Shown in pieces: positions 24,071 through 37,879 of a stretch of DNA of 64,000 nucleotides; position 1 is the first letter of the stretch; every line of letters starts with the position of its first letter. The stretch is from Capillidium heterosporum (taxonomy: Eukaryota; Entomophthoromycota; Entomophthoromycetes; Entomophthorales; Capillidiaceae): positions 620,001-684,000 of the forward strand of contig WBMQ01000003.1 of NCBI GenBank assembly GCA_016630905.1, written 5' to 3'. Under the pieces are notes generated by a model. The model saw only the letters and a program-made list of their open reading frames with translations, made no database searches and was not told the origin of the DNA. The position numbers were made by a program, and so were the translations under genes.

Positions 24071-24922
24071 TTACCTATAGAGAACCCTTTCCTTGAACTG
24101 AGCTTCGAGATCATAACTATCGTAATCGGTAGTGTCATACTCATGGATTTTAAAGTACCAAGGATATTCATCTTTAGTCCTGCCTACAAATACCAGATTA
24201 GGAAGCTTCTGTATTAAAGTCGGGTATGGCATGCCTTTGGTGTAGTAGTTGACCACTAACTTTCGAAGCTTGAGATGAGGCTTTTCAAAACAATCCAAAA
24301 CCTCATTTAATTTTAATATGAAGCTAAACTCCAATTGGGTCAGGTTGAAAAGTCGTGAAGCGATATGCTTGATGATAGCTTTAGGGTTTCTTAAACTTGG
24401 CTCAACGATTCGAAGTGTTGTTAGCTTGTTGGGGTTCACCATATTGATTAAAGCTGCCAACTGTAAATCAGTAAAGCTGTTGTAGATGTACAGGTAACTC
24501 AAGTTGTTCAAGTAGCCTTCTAAAGGGAAATAGTCGAATGGACTACCAAGGGTTAGATGTCTTACCGTATTGTGCTCTAATAGAAGTTTCAGTAGCTTTA
24601 ACTTCTTTTCTCCCATGTAGTAACAGAATACAGTAGTTATCTTGTGGTACTCTTTAATAAAAAGCATACCGTTTATAGTTTTTAAGGGCATCTTTTGACA
24701 TACTATGACTTGTCGTACCAAATCTTTGTTAATACTGCCATCGTTAAGCCTCAATCTGTTGACGTCTATCTTGTGACCATAGTAAATGCATGGCATAAAT
24801 CCTTTGTACCACTCTTTGCTCACCAAACTGAGTAATTTGTCTTTTATTGGATCTAGGTAGCTGTACACTTTGAATTGGATATGGGTTGGTAGCAAAGTAA
24901 AGCTGTAGCTGTTGGATTCCAT
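24071..24922 (-). CDS. F-box-like / leucine-rich repeat protein
   Basis: 283 residues, single exon, starts at ATG. The N-terminus FTLLPTHIQFKVYSYLDPIKDKLLSLVSKEWYKGF fits an F-box: a Leu-Pro start, an I..Y..L core and SKEW. It is followed by irregular Leu-rich repeats (NTVRHLTLGSPF, LNNLSYLYIYNSF, NKLTTLRIVEPSL, FNLTQLEFSFIL, LKLRKLVVNYY, LPNLVFVG). Such proteins are usually substrate adaptors of SCF ubiquitin ligases, with the repeats choosing the target; that is family knowledge, not shown here. The target is unknown. Many early-diverging fungi have large, fast-evolving sets of these genes, and this one has no recognisable orthologue. Confidence 0.7.
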   Translation of the reverse strand: MESNSYSFTLLPTHIQFKVYSYLDPIKDKLLSLVSKEWYKGFMPCIYYGHKIDVNRLRLNDGSINKDLVRQVIVCQKMPLKTINGMLFIKEYHKITTVFCYYMGEKKLKLLKLLLEHNTVRHLTLGSPFDYFPLEGYLNNLSYLYIYNSFTDLQLAALINMVNPNKLTTLRIVEPSLRNPKAIIKHIASRLFNLTQLEFSFILKLNEVLDCFEKPHLKLRKLVVNYYTKGMPYPTLIQKLPNLVFVGRTKDEYPWYFKIHEYDTTDYDSYDLEAQFKERVLYR

Positions 24923-26868
24923 TTAAACGATTTGCATAAAGTTGTAAATGTATTTGTTTGTGTACCTAAGCGCTCTTTTACACTTGAATCTTTGGAAGTT
25001 GTTGCGACTGCTTTTGTGATGAAAGTTTATTTTAATATTTACATGACTGCAAATTTGTAGCCAATGAAGAGCTTTGAAAGAATGAGAATATGAAGTGTCC
25101 AATAGATTAATTATACTGAAGTACTTTATGAGGTAACAATTGGATCTAGTAATTTGAATGGTTACTGAACTAGCTAGAATAATTCCACAGATTGAGCTAT
25201 AAACTGTATTTAAAAATGAGAACAACCCTCTAGCTATCAAGGAAAGAGTTGCTATTGCCATTACGATTTACAATCGAGCTGGATTGATTAATAAATGTAA
25301 GCCATATTGCTTTCTTTTACTTGGTTAATTGTAATAATTCAATTCAAGCTGGCCCCTTATGAATGGAATGGTAAGCTACTGATGCCATTTTTACATCGAC
25401 CCTTCACTTGGTAGTAGGCACAATTCTACATCCCTTTTAGTTTCCCATGTCTTTATACTACAAAAACTCCAATTAGTCTTTCAAGTCGTTTATATTGTAT
25501 CTTTAGTAGAAACTAGATTTGTATATGAAGGCCATCGTTTCAACATTTATTAAATTAGAGTCAAATGAAATACAGTATTTCCTGGTTGGTAATAAATATG
25601 CCTAGCTTCAATAAAATGTTTGTGCCAAGTCTTTTGTAATTTCAACCCTCCAACTCATATTCAACTATTATCACTATTAAAGGATATTATTAGATTAGTA
25701 TTTAAAAACTAGACAATGTGATTGAAGTTTAGATTTCTAATGTTTTTAACTTAATATATATTTGTTATGTAATACTACTCAGTAAATTCAAACTATTAGC
25801 TATAATTAACATTCAAAATAATACCACATCGAAATAAACAACCTACTTCTCTACATAGAATCAAAAGTAATTGAATTCACAGTTACTAAATCTTGGGATT
25901 CGATAAGATTGTATATTAATACACATCAACGGGTATTAAACTTTACTGAGCCTATGAGGCTTTTAGAAATAAATATTTTATAGGTTGGCCAGATGTAGTT
26001 TTGGTTTCGTATAACCTGATATCCAAAGTGAACTAATCTTTCAATCAGCCACCGAACCTTGTATAACGAGAAGCAACACTTTCATCTACATATGACTGTA
26101 CACAACAATCAGCTTAAAGACAGCTTTTGCTAAAGTGGTGATTTCTTTTGCATCTATAAATCTATTCCAATCAAGATACAAATATGGATTTCTGATTGGT
26201 TACTATTCCCCTGACAAAGTTTGTTTCAACAACCCCAAATTCCAATAGGCAAAAGTTCATAGGATGCACTTTACTAGTCTTAATAGTGAGTTCTGTTGCT
26301 GTATATACAAATAAAATATATGAACTTTAATGAATGAATTTGTTACACCTGTCTGTTTATACAATCCAAGCATAGCTGAATTAACCACTAAAAATTTGTA
26401 TCAAAAGTATATAAAACTTTTCATGAAAGCTGTTGGAAAAGAAATGAAGTTTATCAAATTAGCTCAGCTGTGATAGGGTACTTTTGGTAAAGTTGGAAAC
26501 TGGCAGTTTTCAACTTCAACCTTAAACCAACTTTACAACCTTTATCTCCATTTCAAGAAGTTTGTTCCAACTACATTTGCCTGTACCCACATCGACAGAT
26601 ACAAGTTAGTATAAACATTCACCACTTTTATAAATTCAACAGTTCTTTGTCGATTCCAAAAACTTAATACCTTTTACTATATGCTTCTTTCGTTATAACT
26701 TTGTTTCCAAACAATAATTGATTCTAAACATAGTTTCTTAGATTTCTTTAAACTGAAGCTCCCAACTCATAATAATAGACTAACCACGTATTAAGTTACT
26801 TGGTACACTGACATCCTATTGGTAACTTTATTGCAGACATTAAATTGACTTTTTAGGTTCATGAACAT
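24923..26868. other. Gene-free spacer
   Basis: About 1.9 kb, AT-rich. A 112-codon minus-strand frame (24923-25261) abuts the F-box ATG but lacks family features, and I reject it. The right end holds the ubiquitin protease promoter. Confidence 0.45.
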
Positions 26869-29115
26869 ATGCTTGATATAATATATTGGCTTCCTATTGT
26901 TATGCACGTAGCTGTAGGTGTAGTATCCTTGGTCGCCGTTATGGCGCTTTTTTATCCTAATATACTCCCCGCTTCATTGTTTAGCGACCCAGATCCCCAC
27001 AAGAAGAAAAACAATAAGCGTAATAAAATTACTTCTAGGGCTCAATTGAAGAAGTCCGACAACCTCGACTTGGGTAACTTTATTTTATTGCAGTGATATC
27101 AACTTTTACTTAGACCAACCAGAGTATGTCTATGGTCTTATCAATAATGGCAATACCTGCTTCTTGAATTCAGTTTTGCAAGTAACTGATATACTTTATA
27201 TTATGAGTATTAATGGCACATATTGTTCAGGCACTTGCAACCTCCACCTACTTGAAACTTTTCCTTGAAACTTCCCCAATCGTAACCCATTTCTTGGGCG
27301 AATTATCTTTAAACCTAGACGACGAAGATTTTCCCGTTACTTCCTCTTTGCATAGCACTCTAAATAGTAATATATAGCGCCTTTGCTAAAACTGTTAACA
27401 CGTGTTTTAGTCCTTACCAGGCTAGTAAGTCGACCTACATCCACCTACCCTGCCGAAATAATCAACTCGTTAAGGGACAAAATGCGAATAACTACTTACG
27501 AGCAACAAGATGCCCAAGAGTTCTTTCAAATTCTTTCTGATGCACTAAATGAAGAAGAGATGGCGGTGGTCCAGGGGTGTCGCCGCCTTAGTCTTCTCGA
27601 CCCTGACGTGGTACAGTCGTTAGTTTGGGAAAACCCGGTTAACAAGCAAAGTGGCATCTTCCCTGCCACCCACCATGATTCGGCACCGAATGGACGTCGT
27701 AACCCACTCAATGGTTTACTAGCTAGCAGGCTCTCTTGTGTCCAATGTGGGTATACGGTAAATATTTTAACTACATAGCTATGAATTTATACTCATTAAA
27801 GGTTTAGGCAGCAATCCGACATTTCGCCTTCAACAACATTTCTCTAAGTCTTCCATTCCGAGTAAGCCTTATTTCAACAATTAATTTTGAGAAATGTTTT
27901 CTAGACTACTTGTACCTTGGAAGAATGCCTTCAATCCTACATAACTATTGAATCACTGCAGGATGTCGTGTGTAGGAAGTGTTCGATTCGAGCCACTATT
28001 GCCAAGCTTGAGCAGGATGCGTCTTTAGGGTTAAGCAGCACTAAGCGTAAACCTATTGGAAAGTCGAAGCTCAAGCCATTTTTGAAACCTTTGAAGAAGG
28101 AAACCGACTCTGAGAGTATCATCAAGAGACTTGTATCGGCATTGGAGTATGATATCGAGAAGGATTTGGTATTTTCGTTCCTAGAATTTGTAGATTTACT
28201 TTATATAGGGGCCTGAGATAGAGTTGGAAAAGGTAGTCAGTCACCACACCACAAAGCAGGTTATGTTTGCAAAGGTAAGCAATGCATTTTGTTTACAATC
28301 GAGATTACTTTTCTGTCTATACCTTAACATATTCTAACCTGATCTTTACTTACCTTATATTTTTAAACTAGCCACCATCGGTACTATGTCTACATCTGAA
28401 TAGATCTGCATATTTCCCTAACGGTGCCATAAGCAAGAACTCTTGTCAAGTCCGCTTCAAAGAGTTCTTGGATCTGTCCCCCTTCTGTACCACTGGACAC
28501 CTCATGCTTGGCCCCCAATCCCCACTTTCGACTCCCGACAACCCCGAAACTTTGTCGCAGCTGTATCGATTGCAAGCCGTTGTCGTTCACTATGGGTCCC
28601 ATTCCTACGGTCACTTCGTCACGCTGCGTCGTAAACCAATTGTCGACTACATCCAACCCGATATGCCAAACAAAGATATTACCGACTTTTCTTCCTACTT
28701 CAACTCGTCAGCTAGTGATTGGTACCAAGTCTCTGACCAATCTGTCTACAACGCCGACATACTCGACGTCCTCTCATCGAACCCCTACATGTTGGTGTAC
28801 GAGAAAGTATGTACTAGGGAGCTATCCAAAACCAAAGACATATCGACCTTTCAAGCCATAATACCAGAGAAAAGTATAAATAATAACGAGCCCTTTAGCG
28901 GCACTTTGAATTTGGATGAGAAGGATGATATGACTCATATCCAACCTTCTCCGTCGTCGACCTTCTCTTCAGGCCCACCGACGCCCGCTGAAGATTCTTC
29001 GGATACTGATAACTTTTTGCCTCCCGCCGATGGGTCTCTACCTTTGAGCTCCTCTTTCTCGTTAACCCCGCGGCAATCCACCTCCTTACTTTCCGATACT
29101 TCGTCTTCTAACTAA
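26869..29115 (+). CDS. Ubiquitin C-terminal hydrolase (USP/UBP), membrane-anchored, USP30/Ubp1-like
   Basis: Cysteine protease that removes ubiquitin. Eight exons: 26869-27073, 27114-27181, 27231-27366, 27411-27757, 27808-27861, 27905-28168, 28209-28274 and 28372-29115; 627 residues with no frame problem. An N-terminal membrane helix (about 6-31, WLPIVMHVAVGVVSLVAVMAL) precedes a Lys-rich stretch. The Cys box is GLINNGNTCFLNSVLQ (C84). The QQD box reads TTYEQQDAQEFFQILSDAL. A zinc-ribbon-like CVQCGY and CRKC pair follows. The His box is YGSHSYGHFVTLRR, with DWYQVSDQSV as the acidic member. The C-terminus is Ser/Thr/Pro-rich. An N-terminal anchor plus USP domain is the architecture of USP30 and of fungal Ubp1/Ubp16, which sit on mitochondrial outer or ER membranes. 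Which membrane applies here is undetermined. Confidence 0.93.
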
Positions 29116-29956
29116 TCTATGGTATGGCTTGCGTATTTTTACACAAGTCCTAATTTAGGCTCCACTTTAGATTTGTACAAACCCATAAAATTTTTAATCT
29201 ACTTATGATTTTCGAAGGATACCATTATTAAAAGCTTAGCTTCGATGTTGGTATAAGTTAAATACACCTTGTTTCTATTATATGATTTGAACGATTTTGC
29301 TAGATATCTGGAACTACTTTTTAGTTTATTTAGCAAGTATATATAGAGATAAAAAATGATAGTTATATATCCTTTAGGACTTCTTTGAACTTAAGCTTTA
29401 AAGCCTTTATAATCAATGCACTGTTAGCATTAAATGTTGTTCTTTGGTTAATGGGGCTTGAATTAAAATAGTATATTGCTTGGACTATTCAAACTATAAA
29501 AACACCATACATAGATTTTCATTCTTTTTGCTACCATATAAACTGGACAAATGCTATAATACAGTATCTTATAGCTTTGTTGTATTTTAAAGACTGTTTT
29601 TATTTGTAATCAATTATTTTATTATCCTTATGATAGAGCAAAATTACTGTCGTATACCTGGAATCTGTCAAGGAGTAAAGATATGCCTTTAGAATAGTCT
29701 TTGATGACTTTCTAATAAACTTTTCTCACTTTCAAAAATATATCCTTGCTGTTTAGGATCTAGGATATTTTGGCTGGATGCTATTATTTAGTCTATAAAA
29801 TTAGTGAGTAATTAAAGTACATTGGCCATTATAATCCACTCCATTAAAGAGGTTATGAAATTTTTCTGGCTTTACAATTTCTTAAAAGTTCCTATCAAAC
29901 ATTTTTGATTTTTATTCTTTAACTCTTACCAAAAATTCAAACCTACAAAACAAAAG
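29116..29956. other. Spacer between ubiquitin protease and RIO2
   Basis: AT-rich; no gene seen. Contains the RIO2 promoter. Confidence 0.5.
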
Positions 29957-31389
<1,433 letters not shown>

Positions 31390-32043
31390 TTTTCCATCAA
31401 ATCTTTACTATAGAAAATAAATTTTATTAAACTCGGCTTATTTTGATATGTTGTAGCAGCTTGTTTATGGAAAGTGCTTTTAGTTTAAGCCAAAGTATTG
31501 TTAGTTGATAACAGTTTGTTGAAACTCATACAACTAGTAGTCTTCAGCTCTTAATGGCTGTTAAACTAACTTTAAAGAAATTGATTTAAAGATATGCATT
31601 TATGCAAAAAAATGAATTTACTTCGAATAAATTAAATAGTATGTGAAATAAGAAAAGAAACCAGCATCAGATTTTATTCACAGTAAGGCTTTATTGGGGA
31701 AACGATATATGAAAGGAAATTGAAGATCTTTAGGCACATAATTCAAAACAGTTTAGTAAGAAGCAGTAGGCAAATGAAAAAACTACCATCGTCTAATCAA
31801 GAACTCGAGAGCCCAGTAGCTAAAGAGCAAACGATACTTATGATAAGAACTAGTGGGAACAGGATAAGGTTGAAAAATAGATCTACGCCATATTCAACAA
31901 TGAAAACTTCGAAAAGTAGTCCAGATTGGATGGCTATTCTCTATGAATACGAATACAAATGAATGCCTGAACAGTAGTGGGAACAAAGACAAGGGCTACA
32001 AGTAAAACTTAACATGGATTTTAATGTGCTTCTGGGATTTTTC
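31390..32043. other. Convergent spacer between RIO2 and the PP4 subunit
   Basis: No gene supported. An 80-codon frame at 31720-31962 lacks an ATG start and family features. The motif agtgggaac occurs twice (about 31852 and 31976), probably by chance. Confidence 0.4.
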
Positions 32044-33323
32044 TTATAAAAAGTAATCGGGCATCGGACGGCGCATAGGGATGGTGCCCTTTTCCTAAAA
32101 ATATATAAGCAACATATACCAAAAAATAAAATATATTACTAAAGGTGCCTCCTTGAAGGTGACATACTTTCGTTGTAAGTTGGCATCTAATTCTAAGATA
32201 GCAGCAATATTTCCGCATCTATAAAAAACGAAGGCGGGCTTAGTACTATATGGATAAAGTTAAAGAATTACCTATAGCAGTAGTTGGGAGCAGACCAAAC
32301 GGTAACCACTTTGTTATCGAACATGGTCTTGTAACCCTCTTGGACCAACTGATGGGCTCGAGCGATTAGCTCTAACTTATTCACTTCCAAGAACTGAAAA
32401 GCACTATATTAGTATCAGCAGATAGAATAAATTAAATATACTTTGTTTGTAGGGTTATAGCCGAATAGATAACCAGCCCCCCTAGGACTAACTTTATACT
32501 CATCGATAACTAAAACACAACAGTAAATTTCTGGCAAGACAATTGAAAGTTACCTTCGGGATCCGACCACATCAAATCGCACATAGCACCTTCATGGGGA
32601 ACTTCCTGTTTCCTATCTAGCAACCTTATCTAGATGGAAAGATTAACCAAACAAATAGCAACACTAAAAGTACCTGGTCTAGCGTAGTAATATTCGGTGA
32701 GAGACCTCCATGCACACATAGTACTCTATCGTCGATAACAGCAGCTAAAGCGAAAAAGTCAAACACCTCACAACACAGCCTCCAGACCAGTGGAGTACCG
32801 TACTTACGTACGCACTCGTCATAGAACCCGTAAACTAAAGTAATCTGTCGGCTCTCATGATTCCCCCGAATCAAAGTTATACGGTCGGGGTAGCGTACCT
32901 TCAGAGCCAGCAGCAGCAAAAAAGTCTCTACCGAGTTGAAACCTCTATCTACAAAGTCCCCTATTATCTAAATTTAGCTGGTGCTAAGCTCTGCAAATTA
33001 CCCAAAAATATGTAGTTGGTATCAGGACATTTACCCCCCGTTTCGAATAAAACTTGCAGATCATGAAATTGGCCATGGATATCTCCACATATCTAAAGTG
33101 GCTAAGTAAAAACTTTTTGTATGTAAAAATTTACTGTAACCGGTGCATCGACTTGGATAAGATTGGGTTCAGCGAACAGCAGCTCGCGAGCTTTGAGGCA
33201 GAGGTTGCGTACCTCCTTCTCAGTTATCAGTTTACAGTTGGACAGTTGTTCGATCTGCCTAATTAAATTTAATACTTCAACTTATACTTTCCTTTACCTA
33301 TCTAAGTCGGATTGTGAAGTCAT
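32044..33323 (-). CDS. PPH3: Serine/threonine protein phosphatase PP4 catalytic subunit
   Basis: Metal-dependent phosphatase of the PP2A group; PP4/Pph3 complexes reverse DNA-damage checkpoint phosphorylation. Nine exons (minus): 33323-33298, 33258-33135, 33092-33002, 32960-32674, 32629-32554, 32509-32442, 32393-32272, 32218-32140 and 32094-32044. The product is 307 residues, as in animal PP4c. The start [13 protein letters not shown] is the PP4 signature. Metal and catalytic motifs are [34 protein letters not shown] and [11 protein letters not shown]. The C-terminus PMPDYFL is the methylatable Leu tail of PP2A-like phosphatases. Eight introns of 39-53 nt sit in 1.28 kb, the highest density in this window. 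Confidence 0.97.
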
Positions 33324-34780
33324 GCTTTATTTAATTGCTAACTCTACTAAGTTGAAATTCGATTTTGGTTGACAATTTCAGATAAGAAATAAAGTGATGT
33401 GTACTGGATTTTCTACTTTACTGATATTGAAGTTATGTTGAAAAAGCTCTTGTTTTCTCTGTAACCTTTGTATATAAAACTGATAAATAGCTAGCCAACT
33501 CTCCAAGCTCTTTCAAGAAAGGTTGAAGTTTTGGTCAAAGCTAAATTTAGCTTTGGGAATTCAAATTTGAATTTTGATAAGAAGCTTTGTTTCAAGAGGT
33601 TTACTGGAGATAAAAATGATTGGAGTACAATTTGCTCAGCTCAAAACTATGACTAACTTACAAAAAAGCGAAAAAGATATAAGATATAATTCTTAAAATG
33701 CAGGTAATAGACATACTAATGAGAAATAAGAACTAATTCTATAAAATCCCATGGAGGATAAATAGTATTTAAGAAAAGAATGTAGATATTTCCAAATCTT
33801 TAAAACTTAAATAGCTGGCTATATAAAGCTTTAATTATTACAGTTAACAAACAAAAATTATATGGTTTATTCAGCTTGGAACTTTTATTCAAGTCTGATT
33901 TAATAAGATATAACCAGAAACTATACTTATCCTCTTAGAAGGTAGATAGGTAAAGATATTGGTAACCAACTTCTAATCAAAGATACCTTGCAATCCTAAA
34001 TTTCCATCAAAGAATCTGCAGGTGTCTTTCCTGAGCTTGACAAGCTTCTAAATCATATTTCGTTGATGTGACTAGCCTTGTTCAGCTTCAGCAATTTACA
34101 AAGCCAAAGCTTTAGTATATTTCCCGGTATCATTAACTCAGCACCTATTACTTTGTGGCAAAAGTATAAAATATTATGTGCTTGTGCTTGCCAAGTAGAT
34201 GGTGATGTACTTTATAATATCTATGTTTCGATATTCGCTATACTAAACTGTATACATTCGTAATAAATCCGGCTCCGATAGTCATCAACCTTCAAACTTG
34301 CTTGTATTTAAAAGTTATTTATAGGCCGAGTTTCGGAACTTTGACTACTTTTGTGGAAAAACTACTGAAGCTTAATACTAGATGTACTTTAAGCTAGTCG
34401 ACAATGCAGATATCCTCACATGTATTGACAGTTAGACCATCTAGCATTGAAAAAGGTAGCGCATTAAAGTCGTTAGCTAATGGGAGAGACCTATTAAACC
34501 ACTCAACAATTAAAAGCAGAACAACCTAATCGACTGTAGCCTATAATTTACAAGGAAACTCCTAATAGCACCCTGTATCAGATGGGTATCCCAGCATCCA
34601 TCTGCCAAAGAACCTAAATCAACCCAAAATCGGCCCTTTTGATCAACTAGGTCAAATTGTTAGGTTTCAGGAACTCAATTTGATTTAAACTATTCGAAAC
34701 TATAAATTTGGTTTTTGTATTTTGGCGACGGATGTTTATCCCTTAGCAAAAGTAATTAAATAATTGATTGGAAACCAACC
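33324..34780. other. Divergent spacer between PP4 and sphingosine kinase
   Basis: About 1.46 kb, AT-rich. I see no gene. The 61-codon frame at 34078-34263 is not supported. Confidence 0.45.
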
Positions 34781-36629
34781 ATGGCGACTTCAACCTCAAA
34801 CCAAGACGACTTCACTGGCACCAATCTAACTAACGAAAGTGTCGGTATGGCTTCCCCTGAAGCTTCCCTACACTTTGGTAAAACAACTTTACTTTCGGCT
34901 TACGAGACCGACATGAGCTACAACAATAACAACGTGGCAGATGAGTTGATATTGGATGTAGAAAGCTTGGTCAACACTAATGAGAAGATTACTAGCTTCA
35001 AGGTCGACCAGGCCTCCAATAAGATTGAATACCAATTAGGTAAAAGCGTTTCTTTATTTGTACTAATTTATTTTCATGTAGACAATAAAACCCTACTTAT
35101 CTACGATACCATTTCAAACCTTAATCGGCGCCAAACTTACAACCTTGAACTTCCAACCCTCCAACTTTCAACTAGCAAAATACAAGCAATATTTAGTTAG
35201 CCCTGAGAATGCCAGTAGCGAATTCAACGTGACCTTCTTCAGTTACAAGGCCAACAAGATAGAGGCCTCGACTTTTAAATTAAAGAGTAAAGATAGCGTA
35301 AGCAACTTCTTGGATAGATTTGACATGGTTTTATCAAACGTACGAAGACGTAAGTCTATTTTTATTCCTAGTATTAATAGCAGCTATGCTAGGTCTAACT
35401 AACAGAGTTTTGGTCGTATTGAACCCAAACGGCGGGGATAGGAATTCGGAATACCTCTTTGAGACGATGACCGAACCCATACTAGCCATAGCTAACTTGA
35501 AAGTGGAGGTATTGAGGAGCATGAGAGAGGGCCATATTTTCGACCTCTTCAAAGCCAAAGAGAACTTGGCTAACTTTGGCTCCATTATCTCTTGCGGTGG
35601 GGATGGGACGCTACATGAAGTAGTCGTAAGCTAAACTTTACAAAATAACGAAAATTTACTCATTTTTGTTATAAGAATGCCGCATTAAAACACAAGGAGT
35701 GGGAATCGGTTATCAAGATCCCTTTCGGAGTACTACCAGCTGGTAACTTACCACCCCAACATTCACATTCTTATTTTTATGAATTTTTAGGATCAGGCAA
35801 TGGGATAGCTACCTCCTTGAAACTGAACAACTACTTGGAGGCTTCGGTCGCCCTTGTCTTCAACAACTACTTGCCCTACGATATAGCGATTGTTCACAAC
35901 GACGTGGACTCTAGCCACAGCTACATGATGTTGGATATCACGTCTGGATTCATCGCCGATGTTGATGAGACGGGGGATAAGCTGCGCTGGATGGGTAAAG
36001 TACGATTGGACGTAGCCAGCGTCATACGAGCTCTCTTTCTCAGGCACTACAGCTACAAGATTAGCTACCTAACCTCCGATGTCGACGTCTCTCAACTTGG
36101 ATCTCACGAGACGACCGATGCAAATGAAGAGCATACGGTCATTGACATTGAGCCCAAGCAGCCTCAGTTTGGACCACGTCCCACTTTACCCAACGTCATC
36201 GGCATCTTCAACTCGGCTGAGAGCTTAGGCCCCAACTGGAAGACCGAAGATATGATCAAGAGCAACTTCGCCGTCCTCAACACGCCCTTCATCTCTCACA
36301 ACTGCAAGAATAGTGAAACAGCCGACCCTACCAACTTGACGTTGTCTCTCGTTTACGAGAAGCAGAAGTTGGGCCCCTTTGGGTTCCTAGGTAAACTCAT
36401 CAAAGAGTCGGATAACCCTGGGCAAGGTTACTACACAGGTTTATTGGAGGAAACTATAGTAAAAGCCATTATTGTCAAATGTAATGGGAGGGCAAAAGGT
36501 AGTAGCATTGACGCCAACCGTAGATCCACATTCCGGTTGGATGGGGAGCCTATGCACAAGGTAACTACGTTGCAGCTGGAGGTACTACCTAGAGCTTTGA
36601 ACTTTATCTTTCCACCTAGTAGGGAGTAA
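34781..36629 (+). CDS. Sphingoid long-chain base kinase (sphingosine kinase), with one +1 frameshift
   Basis: Phosphorylates sphingoid bases to their 1-phosphates. Exons: 34781-35039, 35082-35349, 35393-35625, 35676-35742 and 35791-36629. The diacylglycerol-kinase-like catalytic domain begins RVLVVLNPNGG, then SCGGDGTLHEVV (nucleotide loop) and GVLPAGSGNGIATSL, all diagnostic. Downstream come DVDSSHSYMMLDITSGFIADVD and the C-terminal substrate half. The exon sum is 3n+1. The zero frame fails at 35177-35180 (AAAA): upstream it reads NLELPTLQLSTSK, and continuation as YKQYLVSPENASS needs one A fewer. The exact shift point could lie slightly upstream, since both frames are open over about 30 bases. 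Corrected length about 554 residues. Likely ER or Golgi associated by family precedent. Confidence 0.92.
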
Positions 36630-37879
36630 GTATCGTAAGTCAATAAGAACTAATCTTTTCATATATATTCTGGGGTTTAAAACTTCATCTCTTTAATTTA
36701 GCCATAGCTGGTGTAGCTTAAAGTTGCAACTGTACTTTTGTTTTTTCTTGTCTAAATTTATTGGAATATACAACGATGATTGATGCCAATATTAGTTAGG
36801 ATTTTATTTTTAATGATGTTCTTATAAGTCTATAAATACGTATAGATCAACTCAGCTACCAACTACCTTATTCAAATACTTTGGAGATATTCATAGGATG
36901 ATCAGTTTCATCATCAACTAATCGCTCCCATTCAAGCCAAGCATTTTATATTTCAAACTAAACTAAGGTATTTGCTCAATTTCAGTTACTATACAAAACA
37001 GCTTAGGTAAGGCATTTTACTAAAAGGTGAAGCTTGAAGTCGGTAGCTTGGCAACTTTTTATGGAACCAAAGTATTTTCAATATGTAGAATCTGAAATAA
37101 TAACTATCTTGAAGTCGTATTATTAGCTTATAAATATAGTATTTCCAGTCTATAGCTTTTACACAGGTCATCTATCGATTTGAAAAGTATGTAGCAAAAA
37201 AAGTTGAAGTATAGCTAATATGGTAGCATTATCGATTTATAAATTACTAATATGGTTTAGATAAAAACCTATCAAAATAGAAAATGAACTAAACTCTATA
37301 AGCAAAGTTAATGAATAGATACTTTATAGTTGCTCTATACCACCTAATTTAATCATAGTATATTACTAATGGATCAAATCTTTAAATTTTGAAGCTGGGT
37401 CTAACGCAGTACGATGCAAGTACAGGTAAATCCCTATAAAGTCTGCCAGTTAACACTGATTAGTCTTACCAAAGTTTATAGTTTATCATAGACATTGATA
37501 ATTTTTGGCTACAATTCCAAACCAACAACTGCACGAATTTGGAAAGTAGGGTAGATATATTTCGTTTCCTATTCACTAATACCCACTTTAAATTCTATAT
37601 TGGAGTTCAAGACCCAGCTTAGATGTATACTCTAGGCTTCTCAAGACGAGGCTTTTACTTAATTTCCAAAACCAGCTTCAAATTTGTTGCTGCTCTACCT
37701 GGGTATACAACCCCACCTTTAAAAAAACTACTATAAAAGGAAATCAATATTTTCCTGTCCATAAAAGTGTGCCATTGAAAAATTATAGTTCTCTTATAAC
37801 AACCTTTATCAAGCTATCTAGATCTCTCCATATTGGTTTACAAATGATATTGGAACCGGATGAATGTTTGACCATATTA
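36630..37879. other. AT-rich spacer
   Basis: No gene recognised. The right part may contain the 5' flank of the aspartic protease relic, with a TATA-like run (cttatatatac) near 37900. Confidence 0.4.

Noticed and set aside
24923-25261. 112-codon minus-strand frame upstream of the F-box gene
   Set aside because: No conserved motif, AT-driven composition, and it ends exactly against the F-box start. Treated as non-coding.
31720-31962. Small 80-codon gene between RIO2 and PP4
   Set aside because: It begins at TTG rather than ATG, has no domain and lies in the 3' spacer of two convergent genes.
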